64,000 nt of DNA, taken from assembly GCA_013076295.1 (NCBI GenBank), contig RQOL01000863.1:3032080-3096079 (forward strand), given 5' to 3'. The notes beneath the pieces are model-generated. The model saw only the letters and a list, made by a program, of their open reading frames with translations. It ran no database searches and was not told where the DNA came from. This stretch comes from Sanderia malayensis. Its lineage: Eukaryota; Cnidaria; Scyphozoa; Semaeostomeae; Pelagiidae. Of this stretch, positions 1 to 11,100 are shown in pieces. Both the position numbers and the translations under genes were made by a program. The number at the start of each line of letters is the position of its first letter. The stretch's first letter is position 1.

Positions 1-829
1 TATTTTATTTCACCAACTTTTCTTGTTTATGATGAGGACAAGTTAAATAACTCGTGTTTGTGAAGCAATTTTATTTCCGAATGACTTTTAGATCTGATTG
101 AGGCCAGTCCGGACTTTTTAAATAATCTTAATTGAAATTCCATATTGCTTTCTTGAAGATCAACTTTTGTTCAAATTTAATTTGATTATTTCTGCAATGG
201 AGTTTGCTAGAAGACATCTGTTCCTATACAATTTATTTTATTAAAATTTTGTCATCTTTTGCAAACTTTTCTTCCATGCGCTGAGTTTCAATGAAAACCC
301 CATCTTTTTACTCTCTCAAAACATTGATTTTCCTTTCAAGATGAACAAGAATTTTTATGGGATGGAAATCAGTATAACGAAGGACCGATTCTCCTTTGGT
401 GAGTTTCGTCTCTTTATTATCGCTTGAAGCTGTGGGTGTTTTTTGTTATTATATGTATTGCAAGAGAGTCTGCATTATAATGGAAACACTTGCATTCAAT
501 ATCACTGCACATAGTTGCTTAACTCTGGTTTTAGTGAAATTAAGTGAATAGAAGCTGCTGCTGTTCCAAGTGAGTTAAATGCTGTTAAATTCAAATTTAC
601 AAGATTCAGAGCAGAATTGATTTTCGTGGATTGATGAGTGACATTTGGTTAATTTTAATGTCCTTTTCCACCAAATATTTTAGCTCATGATTTGTATTCA
701 AATTTTTTACCTGCCATGATACTGACAATAACAATGAATATGATGATTAATTTATTTCTGTTCAAAATATTAAGTTTTGTGTATGTTTTTTTGCAGAGAA
801 AGAAGAGAGAAAAAACAGAAAGACTAATA
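1..829. other. 5' flank and putative 5' UTR intron of the first gene
   Basis: No convincing coding sequence is visible. A GTGAGT donor follows position 398 and a polypyrimidine tract with TTGCAG ends at 796. Removing 399-796 would join an upstream leader exon to the exon that holds the ATG at 830. In the frame that would stay open, the upstream exon meets a TAA at 375-377, so it is most simply a non-coding leader. Everything before about position 340 is AT-rich with no recognisable element. Confidence 0.4.
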
Positions 830-3800
830 ATGGATATTGATGATGATGTGCGGGAGTCTTCTGAAGAAGAAGTTTATGAATATCGAAGTAAAGACGTTTC
901 GCAAGATGATGCTTATATTGGCAGAAGAAAGAAGGTTCCTTTAAATAGGTCATTTTCTTGCAACCAAGACCCTAAAAGAGATAAAATTCGCCAGCTAAGA
1001 AGATTACGTGACGATCAACGGATGAGTAATGATAATGTATTTCACAACCAAGATTTCAAATTTCCAAATATGAGACCTTCAGAAATGGACGCAAGTTTCC
1101 AGTTGAATGTCGAGAAAAGCTTGCGCAGAAAGAGAGAAAACAAAATAAATTTCGAGTGGTCAGCCATGAATAGAGATGATTCGGATGAGATAAGAATATC
1201 ACCACGAAATATGATGGAAGGAGGGCGTTATGAACATCAAAGGAGACAACTAAGGAATAATCAAATGATTATGAAGTCAATTGATGTACCAGAACGAGGT
1301 ATGATGAGACAGAGGTTACGATCTGTGCCAAAAGATAGAATATTGATAGGAGATGAAAGTTTTGAACCTATGAGTCAATCTGTTCAAGCATCTGGCCCTA
1401 ATCCTGCTACTTATTCAGACAAAATGTTCAAAAAAGGGGAGTTTAGTAAATTTAAAGAAATGCCAACCCAAGACAAAAGATTTGATCATAATCATAATAC
1501 ACAAAAGCAAGTAAGAAAATCACAAAGACCGAGAATGCAGAAAAGCACTTCACTTGATGTTGCAGCATTCTCAGAAGCTTATGATTATGATGATTACCAA
1601 ATTGGGTTCAATAGTATACCAAGGCAACATGCAAGTAATGTTCCTCATGAAATCTATCCACACACTGAGAAATTCAATCGTCATGAAAGGTCGCTATCTG
1701 ATCACCATCTACAGTATGATAGCAATTTTATCACGAAGAGAAATTGTCACGCTGATGACCATCCGTTGGTTTCACAACAAGAATTCGATTGGCCTAGTGA
1801 ATATTGCGATGATCCTGGGATTCTGGATATACCAAATCTCTCGCCAGGCTATGAAGATTTCTGTGATATATATTACAATGACGGCATCGATACAGGTAGA
1901 CCACCAAGACATGACAAGAGTGACACATTTGACTCATTACATGCTTATCGAAGCTGCGAGTTTGAAGATGACATGTTCCCAAAGGGAATTGACAAACATG
2001 TGACTGAGAGAGATAATTTGCATGGCCACTTGAATTTAACCCAAGATGATGCGATGCCAGCATGGATGGCGGAATCTGAGAGGATTGGTGACGATATCGA
2101 GTATCCAAAAGTAATTGTAGAGGATTCGGATAAAAAACAAAGAAGAGCGAAGAGTCCACTTGCGTTCAGTAAAACTGGAAAATATGATGTAGCAGCATTG
2201 CAGCCAACTGTCCAAAGTAAAGTCAGACCAATGGTGAATGACGACAGGGATAGTAGAATTCAGCAACAACAACAACTAAATCTGTCATCAGCTCATGAAT
2301 CCATGGGGCACTTCCAGAATCGTGGCTTTTGGTATCCTGTTAAGCCAGAAGAAAAAGGCGACCCGAATGCTGCCAATATTCACTCCTCGCGACCACATGG
2401 CCAAGCATCGCCTGTAGCTGTTGATGAAGGAGCAAGAATTGCGAATCGCGAGGAAGAAGAAGGAGAAGAATTATTTACTGCCAAAACAATTTCAAATCAA
2501 ATAAATAAGAATGGAGGAAGGGATGGTAGACAACAAGATGAAATGTTAAAGGTGCAGTTTTTAGAGTTTATGAAAGAAAAGCGTGCTTGTTCACCTGAAA
2601 AGGATGAGAAGAGCATATCAACCGAACCTGATAGACAAAGCACACGTCATTTAACACCTTCAATGAGTATTGAGCCATTGGGTGAACTGGGTGTTTGCCC
2701 TGCTCACTTTGCTACTTGTTGCCTTCATCGTAAGCAAAGTTGTTGCAGCCAGCATAATTCCTCTTCTGCGGATGATGTTGCTAATATTACTGTTAACGTT
2801 CAGCGAAAGGAAAGGCATAAGTCTATTTCAATCAGTTCTGCTTCAGTGGAATCGTGTTCATCAAGTCTTAAAGAGAAGAGTTCCAATGCTGGCAAGAACA
2901 TGTTGAGTTCTTTGAAAAGTAAACCAGAGAAGGGACGTTTTGAGAGTCGGGGAGATGGGCGTATGTTGAATGTTATTATGGAAGGTTTCATGACAGGAAG
3001 CAAAGATACGAGGGTCAAAGAGAAAAGAAAGAAAATGAAGAAAACAAATAAAGAGCCAATCAAAGGTGAATCAAAAGAGAGACGGCTGTCTGATGAATTA
3101 AAAAGTGTGGATGTTAAAAAAGATATACCATGTGCTTCTCGTGAAAAATCGGCTAAGATAGATTGTGGCAAGGATGATCCAGAGATGAAGGAATTGAAGA
3201 AAGACATTGCGAATCCAATGAGCAAGGTCCCTTTTGAACCTGAAGCAAGGCTAGTTGCTGTGAAAAAGCAGAAAAATGAAAATTCATTGAGTGATGAAGA
3301 AAGAAAGAAAACATTGATTGGTAATTTGCTCAAGAAGAAATTTGGCAGCAAAAATGTCCCAGTTGTGAAACGTAAACTAGGTGTAAGTAATGATTCAGAA
3401 AGAAAACCAGATGCAAATAAACAGAATATAAGTGAAAGAGAAACTACTTTGAGAATTCGCAAGTCAAATACTGGAGGCAACAAAACAGAAAAAAGAAAGT
3501 CAACAAAGAGGAATGAAGCTAAAAGCATTGCAAGCAAAGACAAGCGAAAGTCGGTTAACAAGGTTTCAGAATCTGCAAAATCACCGATGCCCAAGAAGAA
3601 GGCAGATGTATCAAATAAAGAAAAGGACAACTTGCGTAAAGAAGAACCGATTATTGCGAAAAATACAAGGTATGATAGTAAGGGATGTGATGAAAAGCGA
3701 GACGAAAAGGTTTACATTAGTGATGTGGATGAAAAGATGAATTTATTATCAAATTTAATAAGGAAGAAAAAGCAGCAGAAAAGTAATAAACAAAATGGTA

Positions 3801-4627
3801 GAGTTGAAGATAACAGCATGCGTTGCAAGACAAATGATAATGTTAATAATAACAATAATCGATTGATGTCAAAACAACAAGATAATGTCAAGAACGAAAT
3901 TAAAGCAGAGAAAAATGTGAAATCATCAAAGGAAGGAAAGACAACAAAACGCACAGAAAAGAAACAATGTATTGAAAATGAAAAGAAAAGGAACGCGAAA
4001 GACAACGAGGGTGTATCAAGTGATTATGGTTCAAGTGATTATGAATCAAGTGATTATGAATCAAGTGATTACGATGAAATTGAAGAAAGCGATTATAGCG
4101 ACAAAGCTAAACATGAAAGTGAAAGAAATGATGATGAAAGTGATTATACCGATGAAAGTGATCATTCAAGTGATCGCAGTGATGCAAATGATCATTCAAG
4201 TGATTATACAACATCAGTCGATGATGATCATGATGATTATGATGATGATTATTCTGATGACGAAACAAGTTGTGATGAAACCGAAACAGAGGCTGAAAGT
4301 GGAGACGAGGTTACGTCAACTGAAGAAGTTACAAGCCACGATTCCTACGATGAATCAACTGGTAAGATTGATAAAAAACTTCTCTATTTCTAATTTCAGA
4401 TTGTTCACCGGGTTGGGCCATTCTAATCTCTCCATCTCAAATGTTTCATATTTTCTGCGGACAGTTTCCAATGGTGTAATTCTGCTACAGTTGATAGACC
4501 AACAAAATTACTTCATACACTTGCAAGATTTTGCAATATGGGATATTTTTGAGTTGTAGAGACTGATGGGAGTGATGGAAACTACACATATGGATCTGAA
4601 GAATCAGAAACCGAAGAAAACAACTGA
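830..4627 (+). CDS. Large charged, disordered protein with SDY-rich acidic tail (unknown function)
   Basis: Two coding exons (830-4361, 4560-4627) give 1199 aa. I chose ATG 830 because a strong 3' splice site ends at 796; the reading frame stays open upstream but lies in the presumed intron. I do not recognise the family. The protein is highly polar: an acidic N-terminus (MDIDDDVRESSEEE), a long Arg/Asp/Ser-rich middle, a Cys-rich patch near aa 630-650 (CPAHFATCCLHRKQSCC), then a Lys-rich section. In that section a short motif recurs as LIGNLLKKKFGSK and LLSNLIRKKKQQK. The C-terminus from about aa 1060 is repeats of SSDYE/SDYTDES running into a Glu/Asp/Thr tail. The second exon continues the acidic style (GSDGNYTYGSEESETEENN, then TGA), which supports the splice. 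No membrane segment or enzyme motif was seen. A nuclear or scaffold role is only a guess. Confidence 0.78.
4015..4300 (+). repeat. In-frame tandem repeat coding SSDYE units
   Basis: A 15-nt unit (tcaagtgattatgaa) is repeated nearly perfectly three to four times from about 4015 to 4075. It then degrades into imperfect agtgatta/gatgat repeats to about 4300. It encodes the Ser-Asp-Tyr acidic tail of the surrounding gene. Slippage-driven length variation between alleles would be expected. Confidence 0.8.
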
Positions 4628-4981
4628 TAGGTTTGTACTACATTGGTTTGGTTTGCATTCCGTAAACAACATTGCCGAATTGTCTGCATTCCATTGGAAT
4701 AATGAACACGTTTTTAAACACGTGTACCTTTGTTCTAATCTATTGTTTTCATGTGGAGTTTTCCTCTGGTGTCCCTGTGCGCATTTCCCTCCAGAATATG
4801 AAAATAATAGGAAAAGGAAAGAAAATTTGATGGCAGCTAACATTGGGAGAAACCATTGAATTGGTTTTTGCTTTTGAAGCAGCCGTTTTCTAGTGACTTG
4901 GTGTACTTTCAACGTGAACTTATTGACGGTTGATCTTTTGCTTGGTAATTTAACATTTTCTGACGGATAAATTCATTGAAA
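4628..4981. other. Spacer between the charged-protein gene and SAMHD1-like gene
   Basis: This 354-bp stretch holds the 3' UTR of the upstream gene and the leader of the next, in the same orientation. I see no TATA box, RNA gene or further exon. Confidence 0.5.
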
Positions 4982-6595
4982 ATGTCTGGGCCTTCGACCA
5001 TCGAATGTTCCCCTTCACAGCCTCCTTCGAAGAAGTTTAAAGATGGCGAAGTACTATTTAGCTCAGCGGAAGAGAAAGAATGCGACTGGAAAATATTCAG
5101 AGACCCAGTTCATGGCTCGATAAAGTTGCATCCTGTTTTAGTGTCTGTCATAGATACGCCACAGTTTCAACGATTGAGGGATGTTAAACAACTTGGAGCA
5201 TCATATTGGGTTTTTCCTGGTGCATCACACAATCGCTTTGAACATTGTATTGGAACATCATTTCTCTGCGGGGAAATGATAAGATCATTGCAACAAATGC
5301 ATCCCGATTTGGTGTCGCAAACAGATGTTTTATGCATTGAAATCGCTGGGTTGTGCCATGATTTAGGCCATGGCCCCTTTTCACACGTGTTTGATAACGT
5401 TTACATGAAATTGATGGAGCCTGAGTCAAGATGGACACACGAACAAGCTTCCATTGAGATGTTTGACTATATGGTCGATGAAAATGTCAGCGTTCAAAAG
5501 TCGTTTGAGAAATTCAAAATTGGTGGAAATGAAATGCAGTTGATTAAAGATTTGATAATCGGAAAAAATCCAAATGCAGATAGCATTCAACAAAGATGCA
5601 TGTACAAGGGCAAGGAATATGCTAAATGGTTTCTCTATGAAATTGTTGCCAATAAACGTAACGGTATTGACTGTGATAAATTTGACTATCTCATGAGAGA
5701 TAGTCATTTTGTTGGTACACATAGTAATTTCGATTGTAGGAGATATTTCCAGCATATCAAAATTATCTTGGTTGATCAACAATTGCAGATATGTGCAAGA
5801 GATAAAGAAAAGTTTAATTTATATGAGTTGTTTCACACAAGATGGTCACTTCACCACAAAGTTTATCAACATAAGACAACTAAAATCATAGAGCAAATGT
5901 TGATTGAAGCCTTGTCTAAGGTTGATATGAAGTTTGGCATATCAGCAAGTATTAGAGACATGTCTATGTACATGAATCTTTCAGATTCAATTATCTATGT
6001 TATCCTGAAATCCACTGAAGAATCCAAAGATGTCAAGGAAGCGAAAGCAATTTTAAGAAGAATTCAGAAAAGGGATCTTTACAAGTATTGCGGTCAAGTG
6101 AATGCTGAGTTAATAAGACAAGAAGCTGACCTTCCATCAACACAAGATGTTCTGAATAGAGGTCCCAGTGGTATAGCAGAAGATATTGCAGCTTTGGGGA
6201 GTTTTATTAATGCAGATGATGTTTTCGTTAGCATCATTAACATCTCTTTTGGGATGCGCGAAGCTGACCCGATTGATAATGTAATTTTCTTCACCAAAGA
6301 CAACAAGCCCATCTTCATAAAGAAGGAAGAAATCTCAGAGATGCTGCCACAAAAATTTTCTGAGAAATACATCAGAGTTTATTGCAGGAATGCAGCTAAG
6401 AAAAGTCTTGTGGAAGAGGCATTTTCAGCATGGTGCATAGAAAATGGTTTTCAAAGGCCACAGTTTTTGGAGAGTGATAGTGCAGGAAATTTCACAAGTG
6501 TGCACAAAGATCACACAAATGAACTAGAGATGTTAAAAAATCGATTTGATAGTATCAAGAAGAACCCAAATGTTCGCAAGAAAATCGAATATTAA
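4982..6595 (+). CDS. SAMHD1: SAMHD1-type HD-domain dNTP triphosphohydrolase, intronless and SAM-less
   Basis: Single exon of 537 aa from ATG 4982; the upstream in-frame TTG is not needed. The family hydrolyses dNTPs to deoxynucleosides and triphosphate, controlling nucleotide pools. The HD signature is complete: RFEH (H88), LCHDLGHGPFSH (H126-D127) and NGIDCDKFDYLMRD (D230 and following). FRDPVHG near aa 39-45 and the long C-terminal part (FHTRWSLHHKVYQHK, INISFGMREADPID, EKYIRVYCRNAAKKSL) match SAMHD1 throughout. The ~37 residues before the conserved start (DWKIFRDPVHG) contain a KKFK basic patch, possibly an NLS, but no SAM domain, unlike vertebrate SAMHD1 (~626 aa). The lack of introns in a window where genes are finely split suggests an old retrocopy or intron loss. 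The C-terminal regulatory segment (TSVHKDHTNELEMLKNR) is present, so the copy looks functional. Confidence 0.93.
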   Translation: MSGPSTIECSPSQPPSKKFKDGEVLFSSAEEKECDWKIFRDPVHGSIKLHPVLVSVIDTPQFQRLRDVKQLGASYWVFPGASHNRFEHCIGTSFLCGEMIRSLQQMHPDLVSQTDVLCIEIAGLCHDLGHGPFSHVFDNVYMKLMEPESRWTHEQASIEMFDYMVDENVSVQKSFEKFKIGGNEMQLIKDLIIGKNPNADSIQQRCMYKGKEYAKWFLYEIVANKRNGIDCDKFDYLMRDSHFVGTHSNFDCRRYFQHIKIILVDQQLQICARDKEKFNLYELFHTRWSLHHKVYQHKTTKIIEQMLIEALSKVDMKFGISASIRDMSMYMNLSDSIIYVILKSTEESKDVKEAKAILRRIQKRDLYKYCGQVNAELIRQEADLPSTQDVLNRGPSGIAEDIAALGSFINADDVFVSIINISFGMREADPIDNVIFFTKDNKPIFIKKEEISEMLPQKFSEKYIRVYCRNAAKKSLVEEAFSAWCIENGFQRPQFLESDSAGNFTSVHKDHTNELEMLKNRFDSIKKNPNVRKKIEY

Positions 6596-8110
6596 ACTTT
6601 GCAGTATGGTTTAAAAGACTTACATTATTAAATCAATTTTCAATTATATAACATAATATAATAATATACTAATTCAATATATGATATATACTGATAATCT
6701 ATTGGTGATTTAGCACTTATATCATCCTTAACCACTGCATGTGCTTGTGTTTTGTTATGCATTCCTATGAAAAAGGTATGCAAATGAATAAATGTGAATT
6801 TCTTTCAATTGTCTTCATTTCTCAACAAGCGCACAGGGACACCAGACAGACGGATGAACCAGGGCATAAGATATGATTATGATTTAGAAGCCCTTTGTAC
6901 ACACTTTTATTTCTTCTCTGTTTCCAGATCTTCACACCCATGTCTTACTGAGCGCTGTGAAATAGCAGGAGAACACGCAATGAGCAGGTACAGAGTAGCA
7001 ATTCTTAATTTTAATCATTATTACTATTATTACTGGACAGAGAGCAGAATAAAGCAAATTCAGTCATGCACTAAATGTAAACAAAATGATGTGATAAATT
7101 TATGCGAAATCTGTTTGAACGTATAGCCTTGTCGTAACTTAAAATAAACTAAACAGTTCGCCATAATGTCACTTAATATTATCCATGGTAATATATAAGC
7201 TTCACTGAAATGTTTATATAAAATATGTTGATTTTTCTTTGATAAATACTCGCGGCAAAGTGAACAAATGTGTGCAGTTCTTTTTAAATCGTATCCAAGA
7301 TGAAGAGAATTGACATTGAATGGTAATTAGCGTAAAGTTTTAAGATTGTTAACGTGTTTCTTCACAAAAGTCCCAGCATGCTCTAATTCATAAGAAATAA
7401 AGACGAGCGCAGGATTATAATTGATCATGTAGGATCTTAATACTTTGGGTTTGTCCAATCACAACCTTTCAAAAAAATATATATATATTTTATATAGTAA
7501 AGTCACGGGGGAAGGTTGTAAGTTTCATTTGAAATATTTATGCATGAAATTATTAATAAATATTCAAGTCGAATTTGTTGCATTTGTTTGGTGCAGTGAC
7601 GAATATGTTCATCGTTTGATTTTAACATTTAACAAATTCAGAAGCTGTTGATTGCTTGAAAGCAAGCAACATTTTCTGTAGCATAATGAAATTGTGTTAT
7701 AAGTAAAATGTTGGTTAATAAAACAATGGTTGTATTTATTTTCATTTAGTTTTAAGAAGCACACGAGAATCCCCGAGTACAAGAATGAAATATCTGTGAA
7801 CATTTTCAGCCAAAAGTTGTCAAATTGACAATAAAGGCCAAACTAACATAACACCTCGATACCCCCGTTTTGCAAGCAATAATCTGAATTGAAAAGGGTT
7901 TATATGGGTAGGGCTATTTTACATCCAAATTCGGACAAGTCATGTGTGTTGGTGTATAATAGTAGCCCATTCACTCCCAAACCTCCCTGTCGCGCTTCGT
8001 CAGTGCAGTCTCACACAGGACGCTCTTGTTATTACGGCTTGGAAATTCTTCTTGCAGCTGTCGCCGAGAAAATTATATCAAACTCAAGTAATAACTGACT
8101 TTGCATCATC
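6596..8110. other. SAMHD1-like 3' UTR and upstream region of the RSRR gene
   Basis: An AATAAA at about 6787-6792 could be the polyadenylation signal of the SAMHD1-like gene. The rest is AT-rich non-coding sequence with a short TAT/ATT microsatellite near 7015-7035 and an (AT)n run near 7478-7495. From about 7950 to 8110 it becomes the probable leader of the next gene; a tataat stretch lies near 7957. Confidence 0.5.
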
Positions 8111-11100
8111 ATGAGTGACGGTAGGTACAAATAATGTTTGCTGCAGTGTTCTTTTAAATATATCTATGACATTTCAGAGCGTATCAACACAAAAATTATG
8201 ATTTGCAGCTGTGCATTGATTCATCAAGCGAACAAATAATTGTTTGGGTCTTGTTTAATAAACAGATGTTTGCAAAAATTATGGAAAATTAACTTGAAAT
8301 AATTGTACGGATGACAAGAAGATAAACTCCAAAAATTTTCATTTTGAATGTTGTCTTTAAGTAACAGATGTTGCGAGCAAATGTCACTCTGCAAGCAACA
8401 GAAGTTTCTGATGCTGCACCAAGCTAACATTTCACCGTCATATCATGAACAATCATTTCTCTCAAGTCAAATCACTGCAGTATATTTGTATTCTCGTTTG
8501 AATTACGCAAAGTTTTGAAAACCAACAACACAGGATGAATTGACATATTTCCGAAAATGTCTACAGTCACGTTTGAAGGGCTTGGGCAATTTTTTTTTTG
8601 TGTTGGAGAACATTGTCACAGATATCTTTTGAACATTGCCGTTTTTGCACTTGAGAATGAAGGTGAAATGACAGTGAATAAGTGAGTAAATCATGTTTAA
8701 AGGCGCGAATAAATACTCATGATATTAGTGAAGGGAAGTAAGTTGAAGTTTAGATGTTCAGATCATCGTTTATGGTGTAATGCTTGAATGTGTTCAGACA
8801 ATGAAATCATTCGTCAATTGCCTTCAAGGTTTTTGATAAGATCTTTTTCTTCTTTTCTACTTTAAAATAATGCATTTAATTTCCTATTCTCGTTCAATTA
8901 TTCCACTTAATATGCTATATGAAATCATGCATCTTCGTGATTCAGGGAATTGCCTAATTTGGCCTTCAAAATACACTAGTTTCTTTCATTAATGTGATCA
9001 ATTTCCGTCAGTTTCATTCACATCGAACAACGCTACAGATGAAATTCTTTTGACAAAATGGTTCTGTGCTGTGGTGTGGTGGGTAGAGAAAGCTGGTGCG
9101 AGTAAACAGTTTGACGTCACAACAAGATCTCCTGGGTGTGTCTTCTGCCCTTCAAGCATGGATGTTCTTGTCTCAATTCAGCGGATGAGCTCCAATAAAG
9201 CGCAAAATTGTTTAATTTATGCCTTTATTCCTTGGGAATTAATCCAAAAAATCAGTTTATATCGTCAAGATTCTTGTTTCATAATGAAATGAAGACTTGA
9301 TCACATTATATACCACCAGTTAATGCTTGTCTGTCTGTGTGAAATGTTAAATTGAGCGATAACAACCCAGTAGGTTGCTTTGTCCTTGAAATAAGAGCAA
9401 CATCACATCGCAATGATTAGGACAATGTTATTGATTTGATGATAATGATAATACTGCCTTTTTATATGGCCTGTATTGTTCGACCAAATAAAGGCAATGT
9501 TATTGCATTGTGAACAAGAACAATGAACTTATGGTCAATATTAGCAATGGGCATATTTGCCATGACTACATTGGTTTTCTAATCTTTAGAGACAACTGTT
9601 CTTCTCTCTCAATTATTCTTTCTCGTCTTGATAAGAAAAAGGACAATCAAGACTGTAATCCGCACTTAGATATTGCAAGACTTCCATGCGAGGTAGTACT
9701 TGCAAATTGCTTGGCACCAGTTTTCTTTTGAAAGGAAAGAGAAATAATTTCTTTGAAACTTGAATCTGTTTCTGATATGGCTGAGGAAATAGTTGAACGT
9801 AGGCCAAGGAGAGAGCGACGCAGCAGAACTCCTCAATCTCCTGATACTTCATCAGATGTTTCCAGTAAGTTATACATAAAGATGAATGAACAAATAAAAC
9901 ATCATATTTGATAGTAAAATATGCTCCAAAACGGCACAATTATCCTCTGTTTACATCAGTATAAAACAAAAGCAAGAGAAATCAGTGCAATAATGTCATG
10001 TTGCATTGTTGTTATGTTTCGTTATCAATTATACGACTGCAATTCTTTTTTGGAAGCTCTTAATCGTAAAATGAACAACTTTTGATATATTGGATCTGAT
10101 TGATATTTTTGTATTCTTTTTCAGATACATTTTCCTCCCGTCGCAGCAGAAGAAATTATAATGCCGATGATGATGTAAGTGTTACGATAATATACTTGTT
10201 GTTATTATATTTAGAAATTGGAAGGTACAGAAGTTATTTCATGATAAGAAAACTTGATAAGATACCATACAAGGGTTTTAAAGCGGTTATATTGAGATGA
10301 AAACGGCAAATCAAAGATCGTCAAACAATATTTGTTAAAAAATGACAATGTCAATACGAAGTTATCTTTTATTTTCTGGCCATTCATACCTTTAGTCATC
10401 TTGTTTACCCAGTACAATTCAAAGTCGAATAAAGGATTGTGCAAAATAAACGAGATTTAGTATTTGACAAAGCAAAATACGACAAATCCTTCCTATATCT
10501 CCTTTTCATTTCAAGGGGGATTTCAATAACCAACACAGTGTGTTCATTTTCTCTTCTTTCATCCACTCCTTTGCTTATTTCTTTACACTGTAAGAAACAA
10601 TTACGCTTTAGAGCCTTCTCCCTGTTTTGTGAGCCGTTTCAAATGTCACATTGTTATTGTGCCCATTTTCACCCGAGTGAGAAAGGAAAGGCTTTAAATA
10701 AATGTAATAATAATAATAGTGATAAGTTGTGTTTGTCTTCAGAGTTCGAACCTCACACAAGTCGTGTGTTCGATACCAGGTGCCAAGCTTAAAATCTTTC
10801 ATCCTCCCTCTGGAAATATTGTACTAGCCCTGTGTATGCGATTAAAGAAGGATTAGAACCGACTGATTGCTTTTTCAATATGCTGTTGATATAATAAAAT
10901 GTCCTTGATCCGGAAATTTTTTATTATTGAATACAGGATGAAGATGACAGAAGCCGCTCTCGTCGATCAAGAAGAGCCCAACGCGACGATGATGATGAAG
11001 AAGAAGAGACAACAACTAGAAGTTCCAGAAGAAGCAGGCGTGCTCAGGATGGTAAGAAACTAGATCATTTTAACTAGCTGTTAACATTGTTAAAATGAGT

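Noticed and set aside
2800..3630. 276-codon minus-strand ORF rich in Ser/Leu/Phe
   Set aside because: It is an antisense shadow of the Lys/Glu/Ser-rich frame of the charged-protein gene; its composition is the complement of AAG/GAA/TCA codons and no motif is present.
4976..4981. Earlier start of the SAMHD1-like protein
   Set aside because: The upstream codon is TTG, and the ATG at 4982 is a normal start.
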